Shown here: positions 31,506-44,676 of the stretch, in pieces | How the letters are laid out: the number at the start of each line of letters is the position of its first letter | Position numbering within the stretch: the first letter of the stretch is position 1 | Assembly: GCA_963693315.1 (NCBI GenBank) | Contig: OY856187.1 | Span: 424,010,429-424,074,428, forward strand | DNA from: Diogma glabrata | Taxonomy: Eukaryota; Arthropoda; Insecta; Diptera; Cylindrotomidae | Direction of reading: 5' to 3' | DNA length: 64,000 nt | Notes under the pieces: model-generated | Seen by the model: the letters and a program-made list of their open reading frames with translations, nothing else | Database searches by the model: none | Told to the model about the DNA's origin: nothing | Made by a program: the position numbers and the translations under genes

Positions 31506-33724
31506 TTATGTATTAAGGTTATTAAAATATTTAAATTAGGTAGCTTCAAAGTATGAATTGAAACTTACAGATAGATATCTACTTTTATTTTTCTCTATAG
31601 ACATAATTAAAGACTAGTAGGTTACATTTGTAATCGAATACCAAATTAATCAATTTACAAACATTTAGTAGTTAAATTGGCTTGTTCATAACAATTAAGG
31701 TTTTCAAAAGGAAGAATTCAACGATAATTTAAACCATTGGCACATTATTAAATTAAAATGAAATATTTCGATCATGCTTTTAACTCGTGATGAAATTTGT
31801 CTATTTCCAAATATGTTTTATTCAAAAAATGAAATGGCTTATGCAAATTTTATTTTATTCTTGTTCCTTTTTTGTGTTTTCAGTTATATTTGTTTTGATC
31901 AACATGATACATTTTCCAATAATCTTTTAACCCCAAATTTTATAAAAGTTTAAAACTGTTTCGCAAGACGTAAGCTCGTATATTTGTACTTGTCTAAACA
32001 AGCTTATACGGGATTTTCTCAAAAGAAAATCAAAGTAACGCAGTTATTGTAATAGTAAGGCTATAGATTTCCTGAAAATTAATAATCAATTCGTATCATT
32101 CTTTGTCCCAGTTAAATTATTTTCTAAATAAAACAAATAAATTAATTTCATATCAACATGAAGGGAGTCTAGTACATATACCAAAAAATAATTTCTATAC
32201 AGAAAAATTATACAATTATTTTCTATTTAACAATTGATATATAATATGTAGTATATTCAATTCAATAGGTTTATTCCTTCTTTGTTTATTTTATTTTAAA
32301 TGTAGTTCTCATAAATAATTCAGTTAAATTAACAATGAAAATAATTATAAAATTTATTCATTTTTAAATTAATCCCAAAACATGAACATTTCAAAATTGA
32401 ACAAATACATAAATAATTCTAAAAAACCGAGATTAGATCTAAAAAATTAATGGATTAAGCCTTAAAAATAAATATGAAAAAAAAAATATTTGAACTCTGG
32501 CAATAATCCAAATTAAAAAGTTTTGATCACGTTTCTAATATAGAATAGAAAACAAATGAAGAAGAATAAATTTTCTAACTACCCTTCTTAATTTCTCAAA
32601 ATATTTTCAATTTAAAAAATTTTCATTAAATATAGCCGAAGTAAAATTAAGAAAAATACTTGTTGAGTTGAGTTGTCTATTTCATAATTAATTATTTTTT
32701 TTAAATTTGAGATTGTTAATCGATTTTAGGGTTGAGCTGTTCCTTTATGTAAAATATTATCTATTTATTTTTTTTTGGAAAATTAAATGGAAATGGTTTT
32801 TGTTACATTAAACTTATACCTGGTTTGGAAATTCAGTTAACGTTATCTCTTTCATTGCTTTTTTTTTTGTTAAAATATATATGTTATAACATCAAGCGAT
32901 CCTATCACCACAACTTTTATATAATTGACATCTAAATCATCCCTTTTTCAGAATAATAAAAAATAATAGGAAATAAAACTCAATTTGTGTATAAAATGTC
33001 GACCGAATGGAAATCTAAAGCAGGACAATAGTGAATAGAGCATAGAAAATATTAAAGAATAACAAATTGACAACAAAATTAGAGCAGAGAGACGATAATG
33101 GCCAACATAAAATATGTTTTAATATTAAATAAAAAATAATAGTCTGACACAGAGCCTAAGTTAGCGAATGAGTAATTTTGTGGTTAAAATGGATTGCCAT
33201 TTTAAGTCACTTTTTTTTACTGGAATTGCTTAATGTTACTTTTATTTTTTTATAAATAATTTATTCGTTATATCGTTTATAATGTCATAACCAGAAAATG
33301 GTAATGTAATGTTTTGGTGGTTTATTTGGTTGTTTATGTATTTGTAATTATAATTTTGGTTTGAATTTTATGGAAAGGGCTGTTGGTTAATTAAAAAGAA
33401 CATGCTTAGTAAAAAATACTGCTTACAAATACTTTTAATCATAGAAAATACATTAAATATAATATTTTATGTAAACATAATCAAAGAAAAAGTAATACAT
33501 AATAGTAACAAAACAACCGAAAACTGTAGGAGAACTTTAAATTATTCATTAGAAATATTAGAAAAAATTTATTTTTGATATAAAAGCTTATTGCATATTG
33601 AATTACACATTGCCTACAAAATCAACATGATACGATCAAGCTTTTTTTTGTGCCATATCATTACATGTTTGTTTAGTATGTAATACCGCGAAAAAGTAAT
33701 TCTATTGGTAAGGCTTTGGTGTAT
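31506..33724. other. AT-rich sequence, nothing recognised
   Basis: No ORF, repeat or RNA gene could be supported. Confidence 0.45.
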
Positions 33725-33785
33725 CTCTGACCGGCAGCTCTGACCGGAAGCTCTGACCGGCAGCTCTGACCGGCAGCTCTGACCC
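33725..33785 (+). repeat. 13-bp minisatellite, 4.7 copies
   Basis: CTCTGACCGGCAG repeats at 33725, 33738, 33751, 33764 and 33777 (last partial), with one C-to-A variant in the second unit. It is GC-rich in AT-rich DNA. Confidence 0.95.
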
Positions 33786-34299
33786 GTCCTAAAATTCCAA
33801 ACAGTTGTATAAGTGGCTAGTCTGAAATCTGAATCTTTTAAGAAAATTAAAAAATAATTTTATGCATTATTAAGGAGGAACTGAAAATCGAATGAGTTAA
33901 TAATGAAATCCTTTTTGACGGCAACTAATACATAGGGATATAGGTCACATGACAAGATAATTTGTTAAAGGAACATCATTAAGTTCAAGCGTAGATGATT
34001 AAAACGTTGATTAAGTTTTCAATTAGACTATTTTAATGAGTATGCAACGCAAACTATAGCCACCACTACCATATAGTCACTACCAAAAATATGATTTTTA
34101 CTTCACCAATCACCACAATTTTAAATTGTGTGAAGTAATGCGTGTTAAGTGAAAAAAAATCTTACATACCCCAAATTTTTTTTTTGTTTTGGACCATCCT
34201 CTCTCTAAATTCTAAATAGCCAATAAAAATTTTGGTGTACGTCTGTGTGTAGGTGGGTGGGTGGGTGGTTGGGTGGGTTAAGTCGTGGGTGACATTCCT
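33786..34299. other. AT-rich spacer ending in GGGT microsatellite
   Basis: Nothing coding. An imperfect (GGGT)n tract lies at about 34249-34280, just outside the inverted family B copy, and may be part of that element. Confidence 0.5.
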
Positions 34300-36110
34300 G
34301 CATAGGCTTTTGATGAAACTTTGGCAAATGATCCAGGTTCACTTGAAAATGGAAGATCTGGATTCATTACAAATTTGAACGAAATGGCGGGGGTCTCCCG
34401 AACACCTCTCTGTTTAAATTTTTAATGACTCCTAATCCCGGATTATAATCTTATGGAAACGGTTATATAAGGTTATAAGGTTTTCGTATTGTTTCCAATA
34501 TTTCTGCATACCAACTTCCGGTTTGTCACTTCCAGTTAAAAAGTTTTTTTTTCAGGTGTTTATCCCTACTGTTGCCTATAATTACCGATCGGTTTTCATG
34601 GAATGTTGGTAAAAGCTTTCAAGTAACACGAGAAAGATTTTATCAGCTTTTGGAGTACGTTGGACAAAGGCTTGGAGGTCCACCATACGAGAGGTGGTTT
34701 TTCACAACATGTTTTTTTATATTTTTTGTGAGCATAAAACATTCGTTCGTGAATGAATTTTGATGAAACTTTGAAAAAAGATGCGAAATTGAAGAAAGTA
34801 GTGGGGGGTCAATAACATCTGTACCTCATAATCGAATTGAATGAAACTTGGTACATAAACATTTAGTACGGTTCACATGGTTCACAAAGATGGAGACTTA
34901 AATGACAAAGAACTGATTAGTTTTTGGGCAATATTGGTATTAGCGGTGAGGAGCCTCCCGAACACCTGTTTATTGTGCCACAATTTTTTCAATGTTTGTC
35001 GGGGGCATACAACATTCGTTCGTGAATGAATTTTGATGACACTTTGGAAAAAGATGCATATATGTATGGCAAAGAACTGATTAGTTTTTGAGCGATATTG
35101 TACAAAGTGATGGGGGTCCCCCGAGCACCTGCGTTTTTGAAAGCTTCATAACATTGGTACCTGATAATCGAATTGGATGAAACTTGGTACATAAGCATTT
35201 AGTACGGTTCACCACAGTTCTGCATTCCAACTTCCGGTTTTGTCATTGCCATTAATTTTTTTTTACTTTTTGTCGTACTACAGAATTTATATAAGAACTT
35301 AATCTAAAAAATTATGGTGCAAATTATGAAACTTTTTGCAATCCATACAATTTTAGAGCGATCTAGTTTCGAACCAATGAGAAAATTTTAAACTTTAAAA
35401 AAGTTTATCCTTCTCATCAGGGCTAGCCGACTAGATAAACTCTACCAAAAAAATGTCAACGCTAATGAATATAAACCAAAAATTAGGTTACAACTCTAGC
35501 GAAGTGTAAAAACAAAAAAATTACATAAACATTCATTTAATAGATTCAGGTTTAGTCAATTAATTTCTCTGGTGATCACTGTTTTGTTATACTCTAGACG
35601 TTCTAGTATTGAATAACAAACTTGTATCGGTGAGAAGAAGATGACTAGTCTTCACTTGTGTGTATTGACACATGATCAACAATTAATTCAGTAAATTATT
35701 TGTGATATAACATCACCCCGATGGAAAATTTCCCATCAAGAATAATATAAGAACTGAATCTAAAAATTCTCATTGGTTCGAAACTAGATCGCTCTAAAAT
35801 TGTATGGATTGCAAAAAGTTTCATAATTTGCACCATAATTTTTTAGATTCAGTTCTTATATTATTCTTGATGGGAGATTTTCCATCGGGTGATGTTATAT
35901 CACAAATAATTTACTGAATTAATTACAGAATTTATGTTTGTTGGGATACTACAGCTTTCTATAATATTGATATAATTACAATTGCGCGAAATAACATTGG
36001 TTAGCTTGGCATTATTTAAAGTTTTTAAAGGATATTAGCTCACTATATATCTAGAATATTTTGTTTCCAGTGCTGTGGTTAAGTTAGCCTATGCATCAGC
36101 GTCGCCATAT
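34300..36110 (-). repeat. Family B, inverted copy with an insertion
   Basis: Reverse complement of the 18506-21235 family. The CCAACTTCCGGTTTGTCA marker falls at about 34510 and 35228, and the family head (AGCCTATGCATCAGCGTCGC) ends near 36110. It is interrupted by a 634-bp insertion at 35290-35923. It has fewer monomers than the plus copy. Frames such as 34989-35198 are shadows of the repeat. Confidence 0.8.
35290..35923. mobile_element. Foldback insertion with nested inverted repeats
   Basis: Flanked by TACAGAATTTA at 35279-35289 and 35924-35934. The uninterrupted family B copy has this site once, so it is a 10-11-bp target duplication. Inside, 35288-35387 is an almost perfect inverted copy of 35768-35868, and 35681-35766 is an inverted copy of 35839-35924 (about two mismatches in 86). 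No ORF. The superfamily is unknown. Confidence 0.7.
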
Positions 36111-36172
36111 TTCTTTTGTGCAACTATTCTAAACTCCAAAAGTTGCCTTTCAAAAATATAATCATATATAAT

Positions 36173-36314
36173 ATCACGAGTCGTCAAATAATAGTCGATT
36201 ATTTTTCATAATCATCATTACGAATGTTATGTGAGGTTGAAATTTTTAACCTCAAATGGCATGAGTGGTAATGTTGAAAAATAATCGACTAATATAATTT
36301 GATGACGAGTTGTA
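36173..36314. repeat. 140-bp imperfect palindrome
   Basis: Arms with CGAGTCGTCAAATAATAGTC and the matching GACTAATATAATTTGATGACG surround a centre GAGGTTGAAATTTTTAACCTC. No coding content. Confidence 0.7.
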
Positions 36315-36369
36315 TTTAGCAGACAATTTAACGAACAGAAATAGTAACATTATTTCATACAACATAATC

Positions 36370-37330
36370 CTTTGTTGTCAAACAAAATTAAATATTATTT
36401 CATCTTAGTAGGCGCATAAATGTTATAAATTTGTAATTTATTTTTGACAAATAAACATAAACATGCAATCATTTATGAATGAAAACGGACATTTTTATTA
36501 TTACTTTGGTCTGAAAGACCTAAATATAACATTCATGAGCTCAAAGTGAAATTCTTACCCCCACTTTTTCGCATTTTTCGACGTTTTAGGACCTACTGAT
36601 TCTAAAAAAGCAAAAAAAAAATGTGTGACTGTCTGTAGGCCGGCCGGCCTGCCGGCCGTCCGTCATTACCTACGCTGCAGGGAAAACCGCCGGAGGGATT
36701 TCAAACATTTTTTTTTCTAAAAATAGGTATTCACAAGGGACAGGTCCAAAAGGACGCTGTGTTCGATAACTGTACCGGAAATGTGTCAAAAAATCATTAT
36801 GTGTGTCAAAAATAGCAAATTTTCATATTTTTGGCCTAAAAAACGTTCATTTTAAGTGATTACGAGTAGGAACATTAAATTTGGAGAAATCCTGATGGTC
36901 GGGATTGGTATGTGAGATCAAAAACTAGATTATTGCATTATAAGTTTGTCAAAAAAATGTTGTCAAGTGTGTCAAAAGAAAGATTTTATTTATTTTTTTA
37001 CCCAATTTTTTGGAAACAAAATAAAATTAATTGTTTGTTTGAAATGAAATTTTATTATTGTTATTGAGAATTATGGCATTATAAGTTTGTCAAAAAAATG
37101 TTGTCAAGTGTGTCAGAAATGATTTCATTTATTTATTTAGCCAATTTTTTGGAAAAAAAATGTAGCTGATTTTATGCTTTATTTTATTTAGCTTTATTTT
37201 ATTTTTAATATATTTATTATAATTTAATTATTATTGAATAATTTGTAGAAAAAATTTTATTTAGAAACTAATAATTATCTTTTAAACAAAATTATATATA
37301 AAAAAAAATTATCTCATTAAGAAAAAAAAA
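36370..37330 (-). repeat. Repeat family C, split by a family A insertion
   Basis: 36370-36500 and 37200-37330 match, in reverse complement, the continuous stretch 50046-50280. The intervening part is copy A4. No ORF; family affiliation unknown. Confidence 0.65.
36501..37165 (-). mobile_element. Family A, copy A4 (5' truncated), nested in family C
   Basis: Begins at the family 3' end (TTACTTTGGTCTGAAAGACC, the minus-strand form of the terminal hairpin). It contains a GCCGGCC-rich block near 36638-36660 and TGTGTCAAAA units, and lacks the 5' half. Confidence 0.75.
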
Positions 37331-37704
37331 TTATCTCAATATCTCTAGTTTTAAATTAATATATTAAGTAGACCGAAAATAGTCACTACAATTCGCTGTT
37401 CCTTCCCACCAGAGAAAAATAATCGATATAATTCGTTTTGATTTGTTAAAAAATAGTAAATGAAGCGTTTTTATTGGACCTTATCGAAACTTTATTTAGT
37501 GAGTTGAGTTGTCAAATTTATAATATTTGTAAATTTAGTGAATATGCAATAAAAACTTCCGTGTCTTCTGGGTGGGTGTTGGCTTCCAATTTTTTGAGCC
37601 GGCTCTTATAAAATTTTGATTTTTTTAATCAATTTTTTATTTTGAGCTATCGTGCCCTTAGATTTGACTAAGTTATGGTGTAAGCTTGTAGCGATCTAAA
37701 AGAC
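37331..37704. other. AT-rich sequence, nothing recognised
   Basis: No ORF or repeat supported. Confidence 0.4.
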
Positions 37705-37926
37705 CTATTGAAACCTATTGCTCTTCGTTGAATATTCAGTTAGAGCATTCCCTCCAAACCTGCCACCTTTAGGATCTTGAATATATAGAAAGCAATCCAA
37801 TGTATACAGGTAATTCCCGTCAATACAGTAACCTGTAAAATAATACTTTCTCATGTGGGTCAAGGTCATACTCTTTATGAAGGTTAGATGGGGTCTCTTT
37901 GTCCAGCTAACAGAATCTACAGTCAT
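37705..37926 (-). CDS. Unrecognised 73-codon ORF, possible exon or gene remnant
   Basis: The composition is more coding-like than the surroundings (for example YCIDGNYLYTLDCFLYIQD then DPKGGRFGGNAL). An acceptor-like TATTATTTTACAG precedes the GYCID part on the minus strand at about 37835. I recognise no family, and no signal peptide or membrane segment is evident. It may be a single exon, a decayed transposase piece or chance. Confidence 0.25.
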   Translation of the reverse strand: MTVDSVSWTKRPHLTFIKSMTLTHMRKYYFTGYCIDGNYLYTLDCFLYIQDPKGGRFGGNALTEYSTKSNRFQ

Positions 37927-38660
37927 TCGTATCCGCCATCCTAATATACATTAAGTGTACCACTTGATTATATCATTATCACAGATGAGACGTAGTGGAG
38001 TCACTGCTCTTCTATTGAGAAAATTTCTTTGTCTGCACTGCATATAAATGGAGTGTTTATCCACAAAAGCTTAAAAAAGGTATCATCTATATGCCTCAAA
38101 ATGAATGTTGTTTTGGAGTCGAAGCCACAAGGTATCTAAGTGTTGTTCTGACACATATTGTAATTTCTTTCACACAACACTTTTTAATAAAAAAAAGTTT
38201 TTATATCTTAAGTTTATCTATAGTGAGCCAACCTACCTGATCTATAGTGGCTATATAAGGACATGAAAATGAAAGCAAATTTTCATTTCTTTGTTGTCTT
38301 CTTTATTGCGTTATCGACACTTAACCACCACCAAATTTGTATATAATGAAAATATAAAAAAAATTCGCAACATAACAGTTCCAAGCAGTATAGACATTTA
38401 CCCTTTAAATTAGCATAAATTATTTTTCACTTGAATGTCACTTTTAATTAAAAGTTGCTATTTTGTGTTGATTAAAATGAAACCATTTATATTGAAAAAT
38501 TTATGAAACTCTAGACCACAACGCCTAGAATCATACCAACTAACAATTTATTTTTATTTATTATTTCTAGTTCTATAGTAAGTTATATTTTAATTTTCCA
38601 GATATTTAATTGATGTTGGTTACATGTTTCTTTAATAAATGCAAAAAAAAATGGTTTAGA
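37927..38660. other. Unannotated sequence
   Basis: Slightly less AT-rich to about 38150, but all frames are interrupted. Nothing recognised. Confidence 0.4.
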
Positions 38661-39350
38661 CAGACAAACTTATAATGCCATAATTACAAACTTGTAATGC
38701 CATAATTCTCTATAATAATAATAAAATTTCATGTCATACAAATAATTAATTTAATTTTTTCCAAAAAATTGGGTAAAAAATAAATCAGAATCTTTCTTTT
38801 GACACACTTGACAACATTTTTTTGTCAAACTTATAATGCCATAATTCTCAATAGTAATAATAAAATTTCATGTCATACAAATTATTAATTTTATTTTTTT
38901 CCAAAAAATTGGGTAAAATAATAAATAAAAATCTTTCTTTCGACACACTTAACAACATTTTTTTGAAAAACTCATAATGCAATAATCTAGTTTTTGGTCT
39001 CACATACCAATCCCTACCATCAAAATTTCTTCAAATTCAATGTTTCTATTCGTAATCACTTAAAGTTAACGTTTTTTAAGCAAAAAATTTCCTTCGAACA
39101 CATCGTCCTTTCGGCTCTTCCTATTGAGTAAAGCTATTTTCAGAAAAATGAATTTTTTGAAATCCGTCCAGCGGTTTTCTAGATTCCGTAGGTTGTGACG
39201 GCCGGCCGGCCGGCAGACAGACATACATTTTGTTTTGCATTTTTAGAATCAGTAGGTACTCAAACGTTGAGAAATGCCAAAAAAGTGGGGGTGAGAATTT
39301 CACTTTTGGCTCATGAATGCAATACTTAGGTTTTTTCAAAACCGAAGTAA
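38661..39350 (+). mobile_element. Family A, copy A5 (5' truncated)
   Basis: Two ~140-bp TTGACACACTTGACAACA units, the GCCGGCCGGCCGGC block and the terminal sequence ending CCGAAGTAA at 39350. Its hairpin is GGTTTT/AAAACC instead of GGTCT/AGACC, a compensatory change. Confidence 0.8.
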
Positions 39351-40550
39351 TATATGGAGCTTTAAGTGGTTTTCAACATATCTTTGTTTATTGGGTTATG
39401 TATTTGAACAAAGTAGAGTGTAATAAAGTAAGATTTTTATATATTTACTATTGACATTCAAAATGTTCAACAAAATTGAACAACATTTCCGATTGTGTTT
39501 CATGTGGATTAAATTCGAATCAAATCAACAATCAGAAGTAAATTGAACGGCTTTATAGAACAAGTCTAACAACAAAAAATTATAATCAATCAAAAAATAA
39601 AAATAGTAAATAAAATAGAAATCAAACTTTTATTAAGCTTAATTTTTGTTGTTTGTTGTTCTTTTTGGTTGGTTGTGAAAATTATATTTTGTGTGACAAT
39701 TTCCAAATGAATAGAATTCAAATTAGATGAGAAAATAAATGGGATATTTTATTATTTTATTTTTTTAGAACGTGTGGTATGATTAAGAACATGCAAATGT
39801 GGTTATTGGATTTATGTAAAAAGAATTGATTGTAAACTTTGTTGACAGGGACAATTGATTGGAAGCAGATTATAATAGAAGTTTGTATAAAATAGTGTAA
39901 AGAATAAAGAGTAAGGAGTATGGTTAAATTAAACTAAACAAGTTGAATTTATTTTAAGATTTCAACTAAAGTCTTAACTATTCAATGAGTTGCTGTAGTT
40001 TATTCGTTATTCAATCAATAGTAATGAGTCAAAGTTAGCCAATCGCAAATTTTTTTTCTTAAATTGTTTGCTTCCAAAAACCCAATTTCAATCCATTCTA
40101 TCGATATAGAAGCTTTAATTCAATAACTAGCATGTGTTTAGTTTTTTTATTGATATAAACATCATTATATCATTTATGAAGAGAATACAGGACAAGTGGT
40201 ATCTATATAAGATATCGTCACACTGGCTGGAAAAAACACGGAAACATTTAATTGTGCTTTAATTAAAGTCTTAAATGCTCTAGGAATAAAAATGTGATAC
40301 ACTTAAAATTATCATTTTTCAAAAATAAACAGAGTATAATTAAAGAACAATTGCAATAAAAACTTTTTACGCACAAACGAATCGTAAAACACATTTTACA
40401 TCCTAGTTATCGTGACTGAAAGTTGAACTTAACGCTTGAAAAATAAAAGCCCGTTGCTATATAAAACATAAGTGTATTTTTCTAATTTGCCACCCGTAAA
40501 ATAATCACCCGGAAAATAATCATAAAATTAGAACAAACAATAGTACATTA
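39351..40550. other. AT-rich sequence, nothing recognised
   Basis: No ORF, repeat or RNA gene could be supported. Confidence 0.45.
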
Positions 40551-40644
40551 TTTAATTAGGAGCTAAAGTGATACTTTTTGTGTTGAGTCTATAGTTTGAC
40601 AATTATAGACGAAACACAAAAAGTCACTTTAGCTCCGAATTAAA
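40551..40644. repeat. 94-bp palindrome beside MITE D copy 2
   Basis: Arms with GGAGCTAAAGTGA and ACTTTTTGTGTT pair with AACACAAAAAGT and ACTTTAGCTC with only a few mismatches and a ~5-nt loop near 40595. It ends 12 bp before the MITE terminus. Confidence 0.85.
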
Positions 40645-40655
40645 TACACTATTTT

Positions 40656-41039
40656 TTCGGCAAACGTTTAAATTTTTTATAAATATGAAATTAATACATC
40701 AAACTTTTTATAAATATGAATTTGTATCGTCATAATTACTTCCAAAAAAGAGAAAAAAACATTTAAATTTGTATGAATAAAATTTTTTATCAAAGCAGCC
40801 TTTTCAAAATTTCATAATATGAGAATCAACTTAATTTTTGTTGTCATGGTTATACAATATGTTTAAAAAAATAACAAACTAACAAATAACAAAGGCTACT
40901 TTACAGCCTCCGTAATATAAAATAAAAATGGCGTTACTTTTGCTGTCGCTAGATGTTACTTTTGCTGTCAGGCTAAAAAGTAAGACTTTAGCTAACTCCC
41001 TAGTGGCAGCAAAGTTAAACTTTACAGCCGTTTGCCGAA
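40656..41039 (-). mobile_element. MITE family D, copy 2
   Basis: A 384-bp element with the same TTCGGCAAAC / GTTTGCCGAA termini as copy 1, in reverse orientation, sharing the interior (for example AAAGTTAAACTTTACAG). No ORF. Confidence 0.7.
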
Positions 41040-41182
41040 AAATAAATTAATGTATGAAGTTTATAGAGAAAATCATGGCATGTTTGTATTATTTTCAAAA
41101 TGTTTAGCGAGTTTAAAAAATTCAAAAATTGATTTATTCTACAATTAAGTTGTGCAGTTGTGCGTAAAACGTTGTACATAAA

Positions 41183-41283
41183 CTCAAGCTGAAAGGAAGA
41201 TTACGCCCTTGGTTCAATAAAAGCCCTCGCTTCGCGTCGGGCTTCAATATGAACCGCAGACTTAATTTTCTTGTTTCAGCCCT
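41183..41283. repeat. Imperfect palindrome with GC-rich core
   Basis: Arms GCTGAAAGGAAG...GGTTCAATAAAAGCCC and GGGCTTCAATATGAACC...CTTGTTTCAGC surround TCGCTTCGCGTC. Confidence 0.75.
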
Positions 41284-43350
41284 CGATATATAAATTACTA
41301 TTATTTTTCACATATCTTATTTTATAACCAAAGTCGTCTTAAAAACTCAAGTAAACTTCTTCAATTTTAGCCGATTTTTGCATCCAGGACGGCTTTAACC
41401 AACCATTTTCATAAATCATATCATCAAATTCTAGCTTGGTGAATTCATTTAAATTCTAACTCTAACACATTCTTTTATTATGTTAGTTCTAAAGAAAATA
41501 AAATATTATGAAATACAATCACAATGTGAACTTCGAGAAAATGTAGTCAAATAAAAAAAAATTAAAACGAAAATCATAAACAAATACACAAACGAGGTGA
41601 AAATTGTTATTTTTCTTTTTATAAACGTTTTCAATTCCATTATGTAAATGTTTGAGTTACATAAAAATTGATAGAAAATGGAAATATTTCGAAGTTTTAT
41701 TATATTATTTGTGTTTTAAAAAAATGTGCTGTTCATGCACAGTTAGAATGTAATAGAAAAAGTTCTCTAATAGACTATTTCACAATCGGCCACTATCAGA
41801 AATCATTTAAGATTTTTCTATGAGAATATGCCCTAATAAGTCGTGGTTTGAGCCCTAGTTCATTTTATCTAATTTCAAATGGTTGAAATTCACTAGTTAT
41901 GTTCATTTTAGATAAACTTATATAGTTTGAAAAATGTCACGTAAAGTTTTGTTATAACTTCGGCGTTAGGCTAAGTATTTTTTTATGATTTATAGTTGGG
42001 CAATGTTTTGTTATAACTTAGGCGTTAGGCTAAGTATTTTTTTATGATTTATAGTTGGGCAATGTTTAGCACACATAATATGAAGCATTCATTATTTAGA
42101 CTCTTTGAATAGTCGAGGGTGTCAACTAGAAAAGGTAGGAATTTGGATAAATGGAAAGAATATTAAATGAATTTGTTGGGAAAAACTAAGTGGGTGAATG
42201 AAGTTGAGCAGTTAACTTAGTATTATCAATCAAACGTATTGCATTTTTCTGTACAGAGTCTAGATATTTTATTGTTGAATGACAGTACCTCCCTAGACAT
42301 AAGTAAGTTTATGGTTAGTATATTTTTTAAATTATTTGTACTGAATAGTTTTTTGATCATAGCTTTAATTTATTTAAATTAAAATATATATCTTTAATAT
42401 TTTTTATTGGTTTTTAAATTGATTTTATTTTAAAGCACTCGACTAACATTTTTCAGGCAAATCCTAAACAACCGTAGTAGTAATTGTCCTATTTAAACTG
42501 ATTCGAATCTGATAGGACTGCCTTACGCAACTGCATTCCTATAACTCCTAACTTAATAGTTCCTAATAGTCCTAACATAATGCTAGTTTAAAGTTTTTCA
42601 TAATAGGCAAAACCTTTCCTTTTACGAGAAACGAAAATAATATTTTTTGTTTATTATTTTAACAAGATTACGATTCAGGGTAGGTTTTAAAAGTTTTCAT
42701 ACTGATGGTTTTTACCCTTAAATTAAATTAAGATAAAAGATAACCAATAAAAGAACAACAATAAAATCAATGGACAGTTTATATAAAAGCTTGTATTTTT
42801 TGTAAAGAAAAATAAAATTGTCAGAATTTAGACATTTTATTTAAAACGGAAAATGTTTCCAAAAATTAATATATTTATCGCATTTTTTCTGTTTTTTTCC
42901 ATTGCAAAATAAATTTTTTAAATGCTCCATTTCGGGCGTATGGGTGGGTAATAATGGCATTATTTTGAAAAATGAAGTTATAAAGAAATAGGATATTGAC
43001 GTCCATCAATATAATCCACTATAAAAAAGTTATTATCAAGGAAATGTAAGCTTTTATTTAAAAGTTAAGTTGTACCTGTTTTCAACAAATGTTTTTATAT
43101 TATATTACTACAAAATTATCAAAAATGTAACTTTCAAAAAATAACTCAACTTAGATGTGGACAATGGAAAATGTCTTTATTCTACTTCTGCATCTTTATT
43201 TAAAAACACCATGAATATACATCTCGTTGTAAATTTTTATGCTAAGAATAATGACGGGAATCGATAGAAGAGTGGATTTTAAGGATTTGATGTTCTATGG
43301 AGTTTTATTTCGTAAAGTCAATACTTTTTGAGTTATTTGTGACTGAAAAA
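41284..43350. other. AT-rich sequence with one short tandem duplication
   Basis: Apart from the 59-bp duplication at 41946-42066, I see no coding region or repeat family. Confidence 0.5.
41946..42066 (+). repeat. Two-copy 59-bp tandem duplication
   Basis: The unit starting GTTTTGTTATAACTT and containing GGCGTTAGGCTAAGTA is present at 41946 and 42005 with one visible difference, so it is recent. Confidence 0.9.
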
Positions 43351-44676
43351 TATGAAGGGGCTGAAATCTCACAGTTCTGAGATATCAAGACTTCGGTCTG
43401 GGTTAAGGATTTTGATATAGTTTTCGGTAAAACACTTTTATAAGGACATTGTTTTTAGTTTTGGGCAGCGATGTATATCAAACATAACTCTTTGTGAAAG
43501 TACAAGTATTTTTTTATATCTGTTTAGAAATTTATTAAAAAACTAACACGAAACATCAATACGATGCCGGAAGATTATAAAAGATCATAAACTAACATAA
43601 TTTAGTGAAAAGTCAGTGAACACTCAGCAAACTACTCAAAAACCTCTCCATTTAGCGCTTCGAGAAAATATTACAAAATCACAAATTCATATTTCTTTCA
43701 AAATTCCAAAAATATTGTAAAAATTAAATAAAATCAAACTTTTTTCAAAATTTCCAAAAATATTCCAAAAATTAGAATAAAATCAAATATTTAAACTTTT
43801 CTAAATTCCAAAAATATTCTAAAAATTCAATCTTTTCCAAAATTCTAAAAATATTGCAATAATTATTACAAAATCAAAAATACAACTTTTTTCCAAATGC
43901 CAAAAATATTCCAAAAAATACAACAAATTCAAAAATTACAATAAATAAAAATCTTTCTTTTGACACACTTGATATTTTTTGACAAACTTCTAATGCCATA
44001 ATTCTCAATAATAATAATAAAATTTCATTTCAAACAAATAATTAATTATATTTTTTTCCAAAAAATTGGGTAAAAAAATAAATAAAAATCTTTCTTTTGA
44101 CACACTTGACAACATTTTTTTGACAAACTTATAATGCCATAATCCTCAATAATAATAACAAAAATTCATTTCAAACAAATAAATAAATTTTATTTTTTTG
44201 CAAAAAATTGGGTAAAAAAATAAATAAAAATCTTTCTTTTGACACACTTGACAACATTTTTTTGACAAACTTATAATGCAATAATCTAGTTTTTGATCTC
44301 ACATACCAATCCCTACCATCAGGATTGCTCCAAATTTAATGTTCCTACTCGTAATCACTTAAAATGAACGTATTTTGCTGTTTTTGACACACTTAATGAT
44401 TTTTTTTGACACACTTCCGGTTCAGTTATCGAACACAGCGTCCTTTCGGACCTGTCCCTTGAGTATACCTATTTTTTGAAAAAAAAAAATATGAAATCCC
44501 TCCAGCGGTTTTTCCTGCAGCGTAGGTAATGCCGGCCGAAAGACAGACATACATTTTTTTTTTGCTTTTTTAGAATCAGTAGGTCCTAAAACGTCGAGAA
44601 ATGGTAAAAAAAGTGGGGGTAAGAATTTCACTTTGAGCTCATGAATGTAATACTTAGGTCTTTCAGACCGAAGTAA
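43351..44676 (+). mobile_element. Family A, copy A6 (full length)
   Basis: Runs from TATGAAGGGGCTGAAATC to CAGACCGAAGTAA. A subterminal ACTTCGGTCTG (43390-43400) is the inverse of the terminal CAGACCGAAGT (44664-44674). The 3' hairpin is GGTCT-TTC-AGACC. The middle holds ATTCCAAAAATATT repeats, then about three ~140-bp TTGACACACTTGACAACA units, then a GCCGGCC/CAGACAGACAT block. There is no transposase. These are features of non-autonomous Helitron-like (DINE/Helentron) elements. Confidence 0.75.
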
